From Bryobacteraceae bacterium (GTDB taxonomy: Bacteria; Acidobacteriota; Terriglobia; Bryobacterales; Bryobacteraceae), in NCBI GenBank assembly GCA_019748195.1, contig JAIEPW010000088.1:1-64000 (forward strand): DNA of 64,000 nt, in the 5' to 3' direction. The notes under the pieces were generated by a model. That model searched no databases, had not been told where the DNA came from, and was given only the letters and a program-made list of their open reading frames with translations. The position numbers and the translations under genes were made by a program. Shown in pieces: positions 1 through 8,677 of this stretch (the first letter of the stretch is position 1; each line of letters begins with the position of its first letter).

Positions 1-110
1 CCGTTGCGTTCGCCAAAGATGTATTCCTTCATCTTTGGATTCCAGCGCTTGGTCTGGTGCCCGAAATGAACGCCCGCTTCGAGCAACTCCTTCATGCTAA
101 TTGACGGCAA
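1..110 (-). CDS. rpsB: 30S ribosomal protein S2, N-terminal part (runs off the window)
   Basis: Only the first 36 codons are present; the rest lies beyond position 1. The translation contains the S2 signature [15 protein letters not shown] followed by EYIFGERN. I place the start at the TTG codon at 108-110. This gives [13 protein letters not shown], which lines up from residue 1 with E. coli S2 (MATVSMRDMLKAG), and a perfect AGGAGG lies 4 nt upstream. The internal ATG at 93-95 would remove five conserved residues and sits 19 nt from that site. It follows rpsI by 131 bp on the same strand, so it is probably the distal gene of an rplM-rpsI-rpsB operon, a common bacterial order. It encodes a small-subunit protein that binds the 16S rRNA neck region. 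Confidence 0.93.
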   Translation of the reverse strand, partial: MPSISMKELLEAGVHFGHQTKRWNPKMKEYIFGERN

Positions 111-114
111 AATA

Positions 115-120
115 CCTCCT
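115..120 (-). promoter_or_regulatory. Ribosome binding site of rpsB that decides a TTG start
   Basis: On the minus strand this reads AGGAGG, a full anti-Shine-Dalgarno match, 4 nt before the TTG at 110. It supports TTG rather than the ATG 15 nt further in as the initiation codon. Confidence 0.75.
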
Positions 121-241
121 GGTACGCAGCGCTTCCGGCGCGGCGAACGGCTAGACCCGGACGCGGTCCAAAGCGAGATTTGCTCCGGGTGGATGTTGCG
201 GAACAAGGCGGAGCCTGAGGCGGCCCCGCCCAAAACAGAGA

Positions 242-634
242 CTAGCGCTTGGAGAACTGGAACCGCTTGCGGGCGCCCTTCTGACCGTACTTCTTGCGCT
301 CATGCTCGCGCGCGTCGCGCGTCAGCAGCCCCAGCGATTTCAGCTTGGGACGCAACTCGAGGTTGAACTCCACCAGCGCGCGGGCGATGCCCAGCCGCGC
401 GGCCCCGGCCTGGCCGTTATAGCCGCCGCCGTTGCAGAGGATCAGCACGTCGAACTTGTCGGCCACTTCCGCGGCCAGCAGCGGCTGGCGAACCAAAGTC
501 CGCGCCGCCTCGCTCGGGAAATAATGTTCGATCGGACGGCCGTTCACCGTGATGTCGCCCTTGCCCGACCGCAGAAACACGCGAGCCACCGCAGTCTTGC
601 GGCGGCCGGTACCCAGATTCTGAACCAATGCCAC
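242..634 (-). CDS. rpsI: 30S ribosomal protein S9
   Basis: 130 residues, the normal S9 length. The N-terminus [13 protein letters not shown] and the C-terminal basic tail [11 protein letters not shown] are diagnostic; this tail reaches into the P-site region of the small subunit. The start is GTG at 632-634, with a GAGG element about 8 nt upstream. The gene follows rplM with a 31-bp gap on the same strand, the near-universal rplM-rpsI pairing, and is presumably transcribed from the promoter upstream of rplM. Confidence 0.97.
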   Translation of the reverse strand: MALVQNLGTGRRKTAVARVFLRSGKGDITVNGRPIEHYFPSEAARTLVRQPLLAAEVADKFDVLILCNGGGYNGQAGAARLGIARALVEFNLELRPKLKSLGLLTRDAREHERKKYGQKGARKRFQFSKR

Positions 635-665
635 TCGTTAACCCTCGCCTGAAACCCTTTGAACC

Positions 666-1100
666 TTAGCCTTCGACCGTCAGCGCCACCGGCTTCTGCG
701 CCTGGTGCGGATGGCGATCGCCCGCGTAAACCTTCAACTTCCGGTACATCTGCTTGCCCATCTTAGACTTGGGCAGCATACCGGAAATCGCATGCTCCAG
801 CATTTGCGCCGGACGCGCCGCGCGCATCTTGCGCGCCTGAACTTCCTTGAGGCCGCCCGGATACCCCGAATGCCACCGGTACATCTTTTGCTCTTCCTTG
901 TTCCCGGTCAGAACGACCCTGGAAGCGTTGACCACCACCACGTGGTCGCCGGTGTCGATATACGGCGTGTAACTGGGCTTGTGCTTGCCCATCAACAGCA
1001 TCGCGGCTTTGCTGGCAATCCGGCCCAAAGTCGCGCCGTTGGCGTCGATTACGTGCCACGCGCGGTCAATCTCGGGGCGGGAGGGAACTGCGGTTTTCAT
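666..1100 (-). CDS. rplM: 50S ribosomal protein L13
   Basis: L13 is an early-assembly large-subunit protein. The 144-residue product has the family core WHVIDANGATLGRIAS, MGKHKPSYTPYIDTGD and HSGYPGGLKEVQ, and ends in the usual KPVALTVEG-type tail. I start at ATG 1098-1100 (MKTAVPSR), preceded by GGAGAAGG. A longer frame upstream adds 12 residues that do not look like L13. First gene of the rplM-rpsI(-rpsB) operon; a consensus-like sigma-70 promoter lies 40-70 bp upstream. Confidence 0.97.
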   Translation of the reverse strand: MKTAVPSRPEIDRAWHVIDANGATLGRIASKAAMLLMGKHKPSYTPYIDTGDHVVVVNASRVVLTGNKEEQKMYRWHSGYPGGLKEVQARKMRAARPAQMLEHAISGMLPKSKMGKQMYRKLKVYAGDRHPHQAQKPVALTVEG

Positions 1101-1139
1101 GTAGACAGACCTTCTCCGTTCAATCCTTACAAACATTTG

Positions 1140-1169
1140 AGTTTACCGGAAGCAACGGGCCGGTGTCAA
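1140..1169 (-). promoter_or_regulatory. Sigma-70-type promoter of rplM-rpsI
   Basis: On the minus strand a perfect -35 box TTGACA (1164-1169) is separated by 18 bp from a -10-like TAAACT (1140-1145). The rplM ATG lies about 40 bp downstream, leaving a short leader that contains the GGAG ribosome binding site. Confidence 0.7.
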
Positions 1170-1686
1170 ACCGCCCCCCGCCGCCCGTTTTCATCAGCCT
1201 CGCCATTGCGGCTGAAGCGGGGAAACGCCCGTTACACTCCTGGCGTCACAGGCTTGGCCGGGTTGCGGTGATCGAAGCGCTGCCGTCACTTAGGCTACTC
1301 GCCCTGAAGACGTGGATCTCACTCTGGCATTGCCGAGGCAAGTCGATTGAAAACAGCTTCGGTCCTGCACCTTTCGCGTAACGGTGTAACCTCAAACTTA
1401 ACCTCACGAAGTGACCCAGCGTTGCATCCCGCGCGGCTCGCATTGCCGCTTTTTCGGTTTTGGCTTTTCCTGGGTTGTCAAGATCAATGCATTCAGTAAC
1501 ATACAACCTGTTGGACGAATTGAAGTAGCTCCAACAACGGGTTGGTTCTTAGCGGCAACGGTTCGGACAGTCGAATTTAAGCCGCGGCGCGAGGCCGTGC
1601 CGGCGGTCTAACGCGAAGAAGTGCTCCACTGATCGCGCGGCTTCCTCTGGCGGGACCCAGGCGGACGGAGCCGAGAGTCTCAAGGG
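1170..1686. other. Intergenic stretch, no convincing gene
   Basis: About 500 bp between the end of folE and the rplM promoter. The short open frames here lack ribosome sites and coding-like composition. The only structure I noticed is a perfect 7-bp inverted repeat, TGTTGGA/TCCAACA, at 1509-1515 and 1530-1536 with a 14-nt loop and no T-run. I see no tRNA or riboswitch. Confidence 0.5.
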
Positions 1687-2298
1687 TCAGAAGGGGTGCT
1701 GGTTGCGCTGCACGATGGAAAGAAACTCGCTCCGGGTTTCCTTGTTCCGGAAGTCGCCCAGCATCGCCGAGGTTACCGTGCCGGAATGCTGCTTTTCCAC
1801 GCCCCGCATCATCATGCAAAAATGACGGGCTTCGCAGATGACGCCCACACCCTTCGGATTCAGCACGTCATAGAGCGCTTCGGCGACCTGCTGCGTCAAC
1901 CGCTCCTGGATTTGCAGGCGGCGCGAGAAGACGTCCACGATCCGCGGCACTTTACTCAATCCGATCACTTTCCCGGAAGGCAGATAGGCGACGTGCATCT
2001 TGCCGAAAAACGGCAGCAGGTGATGCTCGCACAGCGAGTAGAACTCGATGTCCTTGATCACCACCATTTCATCGCAATCGACGCTGAACAGCGCGCCGTT
2101 CACCGCCTCCTCGACGCTGGACTCATAGCCCGAGGTGAGGAAGCGGAGGGCCTTGTCGGCGCGTTTCGGCGTGTCGAGCAGGCCCTCCCGTGAAGGATCC
2201 TCGCCCAGCTTCGCCAGGATCTCCCTCATGTGATCGGCTATCGAAGTTTCCGCTTCTTTGGGCGGCATCAGTTTCACGACCGCTGGATTCGCTTTCAT
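1687..2298 (-). CDS. folE: GTP cyclohydrolase I (type IA)
   Basis: Converts GTP to 7,8-dihydroneopterin triphosphate, the entry step to folate, biopterin and queuosine-type pterins. The zinc site is visible as [12 protein letters not shown] (Cys and His ligands) and the second Cys in [14 protein letters not shown]; further family blocks are [43 protein letters not shown] and GTVTSAM. I start at ATG 2296-2298, giving 203 residues; an in-frame TTG at 2322 would extend it eight residues and overlap the upstream gene. It is the last gene of a three-gene operon behind two PTPS homologues, whose family substrate is its product. Confidence 0.95.
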   Translation of the reverse strand: MKANPAVVKLMPPKEAETSIADHMREILAKLGEDPSREGLLDTPKRADKALRFLTSGYESSVEEAVNGALFSVDCDEMVVIKDIEFYSLCEHHLLPFFGKMHVAYLPSGKVIGLSKVPRIVDVFSRRLQIQERLTQQVAEALYDVLNPKGVGVICEARHFCMMMRGVEKQHSGTVTSAMLGDFRNKETRSEFLSIVQRNQHPF

Positions 2299-2308
2299 TT
2301 TGTCCCAA

Positions 2309-2710
2309 TCACGCAATTTCAAAGATGTTCCGTTCCGTCTCGAAGATTCGAATTCGGTCCAGCTTCGGGAATTCCGCCGGCCAGGAAGCCGCCAGGCGCT
2401 CCCGGATCTTGGCCGCCAGCACCTCCGTGGTCGGCACCACGCCCGCCAGTTCCTCGATGTCCAGGTTCAGGTTCCGCTGATGATAGCGGCTCACGATTTC
2501 GCCGTTCACCAGCCGGTCCAGAGCTTCGATGGGCGCCACTCTCCCATGCGCGTCCACCTGGCCCTGCACGCTCACTTCCAAGACGTAGTCATGACCGTGA
2601 CCGAACGGGTGGTTGCATTTGCCGAAAATCTCGCGATTCTGCTCATCGCTCAACGCCGGCGAATGCAGGCGGTGCGAAGCGGAAAACGGGTATCTGCGGG
2701 TGAGCCTCAT
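2309..2710 (-). CDS. 6-pyruvoyl-tetrahydropterin synthase family protein with degraded Asp-His dyad
   Basis: 133 residues of the PTPS/QueD fold (tunnelling fold). The zinc ligands are present: His13 in FSASH, and His38 and His40 in GHGHDY. The catalytic Cys is Cys32 in FGKCNHP, and the pterin-anchoring Glu is in VVPTTE. In animal-type PTPS the Asp-His pair of the catalytic triad lies in a LDHKNLD-like block; here that block reads RYHQRNLN, so neither Asp nor His aligns in a gapless alignment. Its start ATG overlaps the stop of the upstream paralogue (ATGA, 2707-2710). The family acts on dihydroneopterin triphosphate, the product of the following folE. The exact product (biopterin, queuosine or folate branch) cannot be decided here. 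Confidence 0.88.
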   Translation of the reverse strand: MRLTRRYPFSASHRLHSPALSDEQNREIFGKCNHPFGHGHDYVLEVSVQGQVDAHGRVAPIEALDRLVNGEIVSRYHQRNLNLDIEELAGVVPTTEVLAAKIRERLAASWPAEFPKLDRIRIFETERNIFEIA

Positions 2711-3120
2711 TCGCGCCCCGCGTAATCGACGTACAGGTCGGGAGTTTCAAACAGACGCACGTTGTGAAGCCTCGCGCCCGCATCCCGCAGCGGAGCTTCC
2801 AGCCGCTTCCAGATCTCCATCACGACGTTCTCGGCGGTGGGAACCACGCGGTCGAAGGGTGGCACTTCGTAATTCAGATGCCGGTGGTCGAACGGCTCCA
2901 CCACTTCACGGCTCAAGATATCCTTCAGTTTCTTGAGGTCGAAAACCATGCCGGTGAGCGGGTCCACCGCGCCGTCGATGGTGACCTCGACCACGTAGTT
3001 GTGACCGTGCCCGTTGGGATTCGCGGCCATGCCGTACAATTCGCGATTCTGCTCCTCGCTCAGCGCCGGCTGGCGGCAGATATGGGATGCGGAGAATTCA
3101 GCCTTCCGGGTCAGCAGCAT
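2707..3120 (-). CDS. 6-pyruvoyl-tetrahydropterin synthase family protein lacking the catalytic Cys
   Basis: About 137 residues, PTPS/QueD family and closest in layout to the animal enzyme. Zinc ligands His13 (FSASH), His38 and His40 (NGHGHNY) and the Asp78-His79 dyad (PFDHRHLN) are intact, as is the pterin-anchoring Glu (VVPTAENV). The position of the catalytic Cys is Ala32 (YGMAANPNGHGH versus FGKCNNPNGHGH in animals). So this copy has the half of the triad missing from its neighbour and lacks the half the neighbour keeps. ATG 3118-3120 is used as start; an in-frame TTG at 3126 is possible. First gene of the PTPS-PTPS-folE operon. Confidence 0.88.
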   Translation of the reverse strand: MLLTRKAEFSASHICRQPALSEEQNRELYGMAANPNGHGHNYVVEVTIDGAVDPLTGMVFDLKKLKDILSREVVEPFDHRHLNYEVPPFDRVVPTAENVVMEIWKRLEAPLRDAGARLHNVRLFETPDLYVDYAGRE

Positions 3121-3178
3121 GTCCAAATGATAGATGCCCCGGCGTGGGGCGGGGATACTCTAAAATGAAACTGGCTCC

Positions 3179-3700
3179 ATGAATTCCAACCGTCTCGATT
3201 CCGCTCTCAAGGCGCTGATCGGCGTCTTAGTGGTTGCTTTTGCGTGGGTTGTTGTCGACACCATGCGCGAAACCGTGATCACCGTGGGGGATTCCGCCCC
3301 CTCCTTCACCATCACCTCCGATACCGGCAAAACCATATCTGTCAAGGACTTCGGCGGCAAGCTTCTGGTGCTGAACTTCTGGGCCACCTGGTGCCCGCCC
3401 TGCGTCGAGGAAACACCGTCGCTTTCCGAGTTCGCCAAGACGTTCCGGAAGGACGGCGTGGTGGTGCTCGCCGTCAGCGTCGACCACAGCGAAAAGGCGT
3501 ACAAGGATTTCCTAAGCCGCTTCAAGCCCGCTTTCGAGACCGCCCGCGACGCTTCCTCCGACATCCCGGCAAGCTACGGAACCTTCAAGTACCCCGAAAC
3601 GTACGTCATCAACCGGGAGGGCAAAGTGGTGCAAAAGGTCATCTCCAACCGGGACTGGATGGACCCGGACATGGTCGCCAGCATCCGGAGACTGCTGTGA
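3179..3700 (+). CDS. TlpA/ResA-like membrane-anchored thioredoxin
   Basis: 173 residues. An N-terminal hydrophobic segment (about residues 9-27) anchors the protein so that the thioredoxin domain faces the periplasm. The redox motif is WCPPC at residues 71-75, preceded by LLVLNFWAT, with the cis-Pro region KYPETYVINREG near residue 140. This is the TlpA/ResA type of thiol-disulfide oxidoreductase, used for example in cytochrome c maturation or general disulfide reduction; the substrate cannot be told here. Its stop overlaps the GTG start of the following flavoprotein gene (GTGA), so the two are probably co-translated. Confidence 0.88.
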   Translation: MNSNRLDSALKALIGVLVVAFAWVVVDTMRETVITVGDSAPSFTITSDTGKTISVKDFGGKLLVLNFWATWCPPCVEETPSLSEFAKTFRKDGVVVLAVSVDHSEKAYKDFLSRFKPAFETARDASSDIPASYGTFKYPETYVINREGKVVQKVISNRDWMDPDMVASIRRLL

Positions 3701-5121
3701 TCCCGGAAGCTGCGCTCGCCGAAACCGCCAGGATTCTCGGCCCGCGCGGCTTCCTGCATTCGGCTCACGATCTTTCGCTGTATGAGTACGACGGGTCGGT
3801 GGACAAGCACCGCCCCGAGTTGGTCTGCTTTCCGCGCTCCACCCAGGATGTGGTCGAACTGGTGAAACTCGCGGCTCGCCACGGGCTTCCGATTGTTGGC
3901 CGAGGAGCGGGGACCGGGCTGTCCGGCGGCGCGATTCCGCTCGCCGGCGGCATGATGATCTCCTTCTCGCGGATGAACCGCATCCTGGAAATCGACCTCC
4001 CCAACGAACGAGCCGTGGTCGAGCCGGGGGTGGTGAACCTGGACATCACGCTGGCGGTCGCGGCGGAGGGCTACTTCTACGCTCCGGACCCCTCCAGCCA
4101 GCGCGCCTGCACCATCGGCGGCAATGTCGCGGAGAATGCCGGCGGGCCGCACACGCTCGCCTACGGAGTCACGACCAACCACGTTCTCGGCCTGGAGGCT
4201 GTGCTGCTGGACGGCAGCGTGATCGAAATCGGCGGCAAGGCCCCGGAGGTTCCCGGGTACGACCTCACGGGCCTGCTGACCGGTTCTGAAGGCACCATGG
4301 CGCTGGTGACGAAAATCATCGTGCGCTTGATGCGGCGTCCGGAAGCCGTCAAGACGCTGCTGGCCATCTACGACACCGCCGACGACGCGGCGGAGACGGT
4401 CGCCGAGATCACTGCCCGCGCGATCATCCCCGTCGCGGTGGAGATGATGGATGGAATGCTGCTGCGCCTGATCGAGGACTCGGTGCACGCCGGCTACCCC
4501 CGCGATGCGGGGGCCGTGCTGCTGATCGAACTCGAGGGGCTCACCGAGGCCGTCGAGGAGCAGGTGGAGCAGATCCAGCAAGTGTGCGGGCTATGCCGCG
4601 CCCGCGAGCTCCGGGTCGCCAAGACGCCCGAGGAGCGGGAACTTCTGTGGAAGGGGCGCAAGAACGCCTTCGGAGCCGTGGGCCGCGCCACGCCTCACCT
4701 CTACACGCAGGATGGCGTGGTGCCCCGCGCCGAGGTGCCCTCCACGCTCCGTTTCATCGAAAAAGTAGCCGCGGAATACAGGGTGCAGATCTCGAACATC
4801 TTCCACGCCGGCGATGGGAATTTGCACCCGATCATCATGTTCGACATGCGCGAGCCGGGCGCGATGGACCGCGTCCGCGCCGCCGGCGAAAAGATCCTGG
4901 AGCATTGCATCGAGGTGGGCGGTTCCATTACGGGCGAGCACGGCGTGGGCATGGAAAAGAAAGAACTGATGGACAAGCTCTTTAGTCCGGATTCGCTGGA
5001 CTTGATCCGCCGCTTCAAGCAGCTCTTCGATCCGGAATGCCGGCTGAATCCGGGCAAAGTGCTCCCCACCGGGCGGGGCTGCCTGGAAATCCGCCAGCGG
5101 CCCGACGACCTTCGATATTGA
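3697..5121 (+). CDS. FAD-linked oxidase, GlcD/D-lactate dehydrogenase type
   Basis: 474 residues from GTG 3697-3699, which overlaps the upstream stop. The PCMH-type FAD-binding domain comes first (GRGAGTGLSGGAIPLAGGM near residue 65; ACTIGGNVAENAGGPHTLAYG near residue 135). The C-terminal FAD-oxidase domain carries ISNIFHAGDGNLHP, GGSITGEHGVGMEK and the end motif LNPGKVLP. The family oxidises 2-hydroxy acids such as glycolate or D-lactate and passes electrons to a quinone or Fe-S partner. No GlcE/GlcF genes follow, so either this is a stand-alone enzyme or its partner is elsewhere. The frame is open further upstream, but that part overlaps the thioredoxin gene and is not coding-like. Confidence 0.92.
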   Translation: MIPEAALAETARILGPRGFLHSAHDLSLYEYDGSVDKHRPELVCFPRSTQDVVELVKLAARHGLPIVGRGAGTGLSGGAIPLAGGMMISFSRMNRILEIDLPNERAVVEPGVVNLDITLAVAAEGYFYAPDPSSQRACTIGGNVAENAGGPHTLAYGVTTNHVLGLEAVLLDGSVIEIGGKAPEVPGYDLTGLLTGSEGTMALVTKIIVRLMRRPEAVKTLLAIYDTADDAAETVAEITARAIIPVAVEMMDGMLLRLIEDSVHAGYPRDAGAVLLIELEGLTEAVEEQVEQIQQVCGLCRARELRVAKTPEERELLWKGRKNAFGAVGRATPHLYTQDGVVPRAEVPSTLRFIEKVAAEYRVQISNIFHAGDGNLHPIIMFDMREPGAMDRVRAAGEKILEHCIEVGGSITGEHGVGMEKKELMDKLFSPDSLDLIRRFKQLFDPECRLNPGKVLPTGRGCLEIRQRPDDLRY

Positions 5122-5134
5122 AGCGGGCCGCGAC

Positions 5135-5164
5135 TTTACAACCGCGATTTTTTCCACCTACAAT
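5135..5164 (+). promoter_or_regulatory. Probable promoter of the Rrf2-cysK pair
   Basis: TTTACA (5135-5140) and TACAAT (5159-5164) are separated by 18 bp, 31 bp ahead of the regulator's ATG. Both boxes differ from the sigma-70 consensus by one base. Confidence 0.55.
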
Positions 5165-5194
5165 GCCTATGGCCTCCTGGGGGAAAGCACAAGA

Positions 5195-5617
5195 ATGAAC
5201 GTATCCGTAAAGGGCCGTTACGCGCTGGAAGCCATCTTCGACCTCTCCACGCAGCCTCCCGGCGAACCGGTGAAGATCGCCGATATCGCCAAGCGGCGCT
5301 CCATTCCGCAGAAATTTCTCGAATTAATCCTCGCCGGGCTGAAACAGGGCGGATTCGTGGAATCGCGCCGCGGCGCCGAAGGCGGCTATCGCCTGGCCCG
5401 TTCCGCGGACCAGATCACGGTAGGCGAGGTTTTGCGGTACGTTGAGGGCGTGAAGCCCGCCCGGCTGACGCGCAATCGGTCCGATGACCCTCTGCACTGC
5501 GTGTGGCAGCAGGTAGAGCAGGCGGTCTCCGAGGTGATCGACCATACGACCTTCGGACAACTGGCGGAACAATGGTCCGCTTCGCGCCACGCCTATGTCC
5601 CGAATTGGGAGATTTAG
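5195..5617 (+). CDS. Rrf2-family transcriptional regulator, CymR/IscR-like without the Fe-S cysteines
   Basis: 140 residues with an N-terminal winged helix: VSVKGRYALEAIFDLS, then IADIAKRRSIPQKFLE as recognition region, and the family block GGFVESRRGAEGGYRLAR. IscR and NsrR have three clustered Cys residues near position 90-110 for a cluster; here there is only one Cys (LHCVW, about residue 109), so Fe-S sensing is unlikely. Its stop codon is followed directly (0 nt) by the cysK start. In Bacillus subtilis the cluster-free Rrf2 protein CymR controls cysteine synthesis together with CysK; a similar role is inferred here from the gene pair, not shown. Confidence 0.88.
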   Translation: MNVSVKGRYALEAIFDLSTQPPGEPVKIADIAKRRSIPQKFLELILAGLKQGGFVESRRGAEGGYRLARSADQITVGEVLRYVEGVKPARLTRNRSDDPLHCVWQQVEQAVSEVIDHTTFGQLAEQWSASRHAYVPNWEI

Positions 5618-6574
<957 letters not shown>

Positions 6575-6621
6575 TGTCGATTCCCGCCACGCAGGTTCGT
6601 GGAACAGGGGAAGGAGGCAAG

Positions 6622-6969
6622 ATGCCCAAATACATTCTGTTGTTGCACGAAGCACCCGACGTGATGCCGGATTTCACTCCGGACCAGATGCAGGAGATCA
6701 TCGACCGCTATAAGAGGTGGCGCACGTCGCTGGCCGAACGGGGAATCCTCTCCGGCGGAGAGAAGCTGCGCGACGGGGCCGGCCGCGTGCTGCGCAAGAA
6801 CTCCAGCAAGCTCGCCGTCACCGACGGACCTTACGCCGAGAGCAAGGAAGTGATCGGCGGATACTTCCTGCTGGAAGCTCCCAACCTGGACAAGGCCGTC
6901 GAGCTTTCGAGCGACTGCCCGCATCTCGAGTTCGGCGCCGTGGAAGTCCGTGAAATTGAGCCCGTCTGA
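6622..6969 (+). CDS. YCII-related DGPF-domain protein
   Basis: 115 residues of the YCII/DGPF family: N-terminal PKYILLLHE and the signature TDGPYAESKEVIGGYFLLEA near residue 75. I start at ATG 6622 behind AAGGAGGC rather than at the upstream GTG. The biochemical role of DGPF proteins is not established. They are typically encoded next to ECF42 sigma factors, and here the gene overlaps such a sigma gene by 20 bp. Confidence 0.88.
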   Translation: MPKYILLLHEAPDVMPDFTPDQMQEIIDRYKRWRTSLAERGILSGGEKLRDGAGRVLRKNSSKLAVTDGPYAESKEVIGGYFLLEAPNLDKAVELSSDCPHLEFGAVEVREIEPV

Positions 6970-8203
6970 TCCCGTTCGCGAGATCCTCTCCCGAACCAGC
7001 CTGGGCCAACTCGTGTCCACGCTGACCCGCGTTCTCGGTCCCGCCAATCTGGACCTGGCCGAGGACGCGGTTCAGGAAGCCGTGGCGCGGGCTCTGTCGC
7101 ACTGGGCCCGCCACGGCGTCCCGCCAAATCCGGACGCATGGCTCACCGTCACCGCCAAGAACGCGGCCCTGGATGTTCTGCGCCGCAAAGCTTCGTTCAC
7201 GGCGCGCTCCGACGCCGTCCTGCGCGCTTTTACCGAACGCGCCTGGTCCGGCGCCGAGTTTCAGAAGGTGTTTGCCGACGATCAGCTCGCGATGTTGTTC
7301 CTGTGCTGCCATCCTGCGCTGCCGCTTGAGTCGCAACTCGCCCTGACGCTGAAGACCGTATGCGCATTCACCACCCCGGAAATCGCCCGTGCCCTGCTGA
7401 GCGAGGAATCGGCCGTGGCCCAGCGCATCGTGCGCGCCAAACGGCAGATCCGCGACCAGAATCTGCGCTTCGAGCTTCCCGGCGAGGGGGAGCTCCACCA
7501 TCGCCTCGACTCCGCGCTCGCGGTCCTGTACCTGATGTTCAACGAAGGGTACTCGGCGACCGGCGAACGCCTGATCCGCGAGGAACTTTGCGACGAAGCC
7601 ATCCGCCTGGGCAGAATGACCGCCGCCCATCCGGTCACCAGTTCGCCTGATGTCCACGCGCTGGTGGCGTTGATGCTGTTGCAAAGCTCGCGCCTGGCGG
7701 CGCGCACGGGACCGGAGGGAGACTTGCTGACGCTCGACGAGCAGGATCGCGGCCGGTGGGATCGCTCTCGTATCCTCGATGGATTGCGGAGCCTCGAATC
7801 CGGTACGGCCGGCGCCACTTGGGGGGCGTACCAATACGAGGCGGCGATCGCTGCCGCCCACGCCACGGCGCCCAGCTTAAGGGAAACCGACTGGCCTCAC
7901 ATCCTGCAGCTCTACGACGGCTTGCGTGCAGTGAAGCCGTCGCCGGTAGTGGAGCTCAACCGCGCGGTGGCGGTCGCCAAGGTTCACGGACCCGCGGCGG
8001 GATTGGAAGCCCTGGAAGCCGTTCGCGGGCATCCGGCCTTGCGAAGCTATTACGCGTTGCCCGCCATCGCCGGCCGGCTCTGGAGCGATGCCGGCGATCC
8101 CGGCCGCGCTGCCGAGTACTATCGGCAGGCTTGCGAGCTCGCGCCTTCCGGGCCCGAGCAGGCATTCTGCCTCGCTCGGCTGGCGCAACTCGAAAACCGG
8201 TAA
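6950..8203 (+). CDS. ECF sigma factor of the ECF42 type with C-terminal extension
   Basis: 417 residues, about twice a normal ECF sigma factor. Region 2 is near the N-terminus (LAEDAVQEAVARAL, then PDAWLTVTAKNAALDVLRR), followed by the typical ECF42 stretch LFLCCHPALP and region 4 (FTTPEIARALLSEESAVAQRIVRAKRQIR). From about residue 185 to the end there is an alpha-helical, TPR-like extension (LYLMFNEGYSA, EAAIAAAHATAPS, VVELNRAVAVAKV, AEYYRQACELA). In ECF42 the extension, not an anti-sigma factor, is thought to control activity. GTG 6950 is taken as start; the gene overlaps the DGPF gene and precedes a DoxX gene. Confidence 0.92.
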   Translation: MKLSPSDPVREILSRTSLGQLVSTLTRVLGPANLDLAEDAVQEAVARALSHWARHGVPPNPDAWLTVTAKNAALDVLRRKASFTARSDAVLRAFTERAWSGAEFQKVFADDQLAMLFLCCHPALPLESQLALTLKTVCAFTTPEIARALLSEESAVAQRIVRAKRQIRDQNLRFELPGEGELHHRLDSALAVLYLMFNEGYSATGERLIREELCDEAIRLGRMTAAHPVTSSPDVHALVALMLLQSSRLAARTGPEGDLLTLDEQDRGRWDRSRILDGLRSLESGTAGATWGAYQYEAAIAAAHATAPSLRETDWPHILQLYDGLRAVKPSPVVELNRAVAVAKVHGPAAGLEALEAVRGHPALRSYYALPAIAGRLWSDAGDPGRAAEYYRQACELAPSGPEQAFCLARLAQLENR

Positions 8204-8212
8204 AGTTGGCGT

Positions 8213-8632
8213 ATGGCTTCTCCCGGGATCGTGACCCGTTGGACGGCTTCGGCTCCGCGGCTTCTCAGCATCCTGCGAATCGTCGCGGCGTTCTTATTCA
8301 TGCAAGCCGGAAGCATGAAGTTGTTTGCATTCCCGATTGGTGTTCCCCCGAACGGCGGAACCGTTCCTGCGGGATCACAACTCTGGATAGGCGCAATCCT
8401 GGAAGTGTTCGGCGGCGGCCTGCTGCTGCTGGGATGGTTCACGCGCCCGGTAGCATTCCTGCTCTCCGGCATGATGGCCGTGGCCTACTTCCAGTTCCAC
8501 GCTCCACAGGGATTCTGGCCGATCGCCAACCAGGGTGTCGAGGCCATTCTGTATTGCTTCGTGTGGCTCTACATCTCCGCGGCGGGCGGCGGACCCTGGA
8601 GCCTGGACGCGCGACGGCGTTCCGGGCGGTAG
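8213..8632 (+). CDS. DoxX-family membrane protein
   Basis: 139 residues with four predicted membrane helices: about residues 16-34, 58-76, 82-97 and 107-125. Family features are LRIVAAFLFMQAGSMKLF near the N-terminus, GAILEVFGGGLLLLGWFTRPVAFLLSGMMA split over helices 2-3, and an AYFQFHAPQGFWP loop. DoxX proteins are small integral membrane proteins linked to redox or stress functions, but none is well defined. It starts 9 bp after the ECF42 gene, so it may belong to the same transcript or be one of its products. Confidence 0.85.
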   Translation: MASPGIVTRWTASAPRLLSILRIVAAFLFMQAGSMKLFAFPIGVPPNGGTVPAGSQLWIGAILEVFGGGLLLLGWFTRPVAFLLSGMMAVAYFQFHAPQGFWPIANQGVEAILYCFVWLYISAAGGGPWSLDARRRSGR

Positions 8633-8639
8633 AACCTCC

Positions 8640-8668
8640 TTCCCACCCGCGAAATCGAGGTATATACT
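8640..8668 (+). promoter_or_regulatory. Weak candidate promoter before the CnaB/TIGR03437-type protein
   Basis: A good -10 box TATACT (8663-8668) lies 17 bp after a poor -35-like TTCCCA (8640-8645). The ATG is 9 bp after the -10 box, so a transcript from here would be nearly leaderless. Confidence 0.3.
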
Positions 8669-8677
8669 CAGCCGCGT

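Noticed and set aside
3574-4581. 335-codon open frame on the minus strand
   Set aside because: Antisense shadow of the GlcD-like flavoprotein gene.
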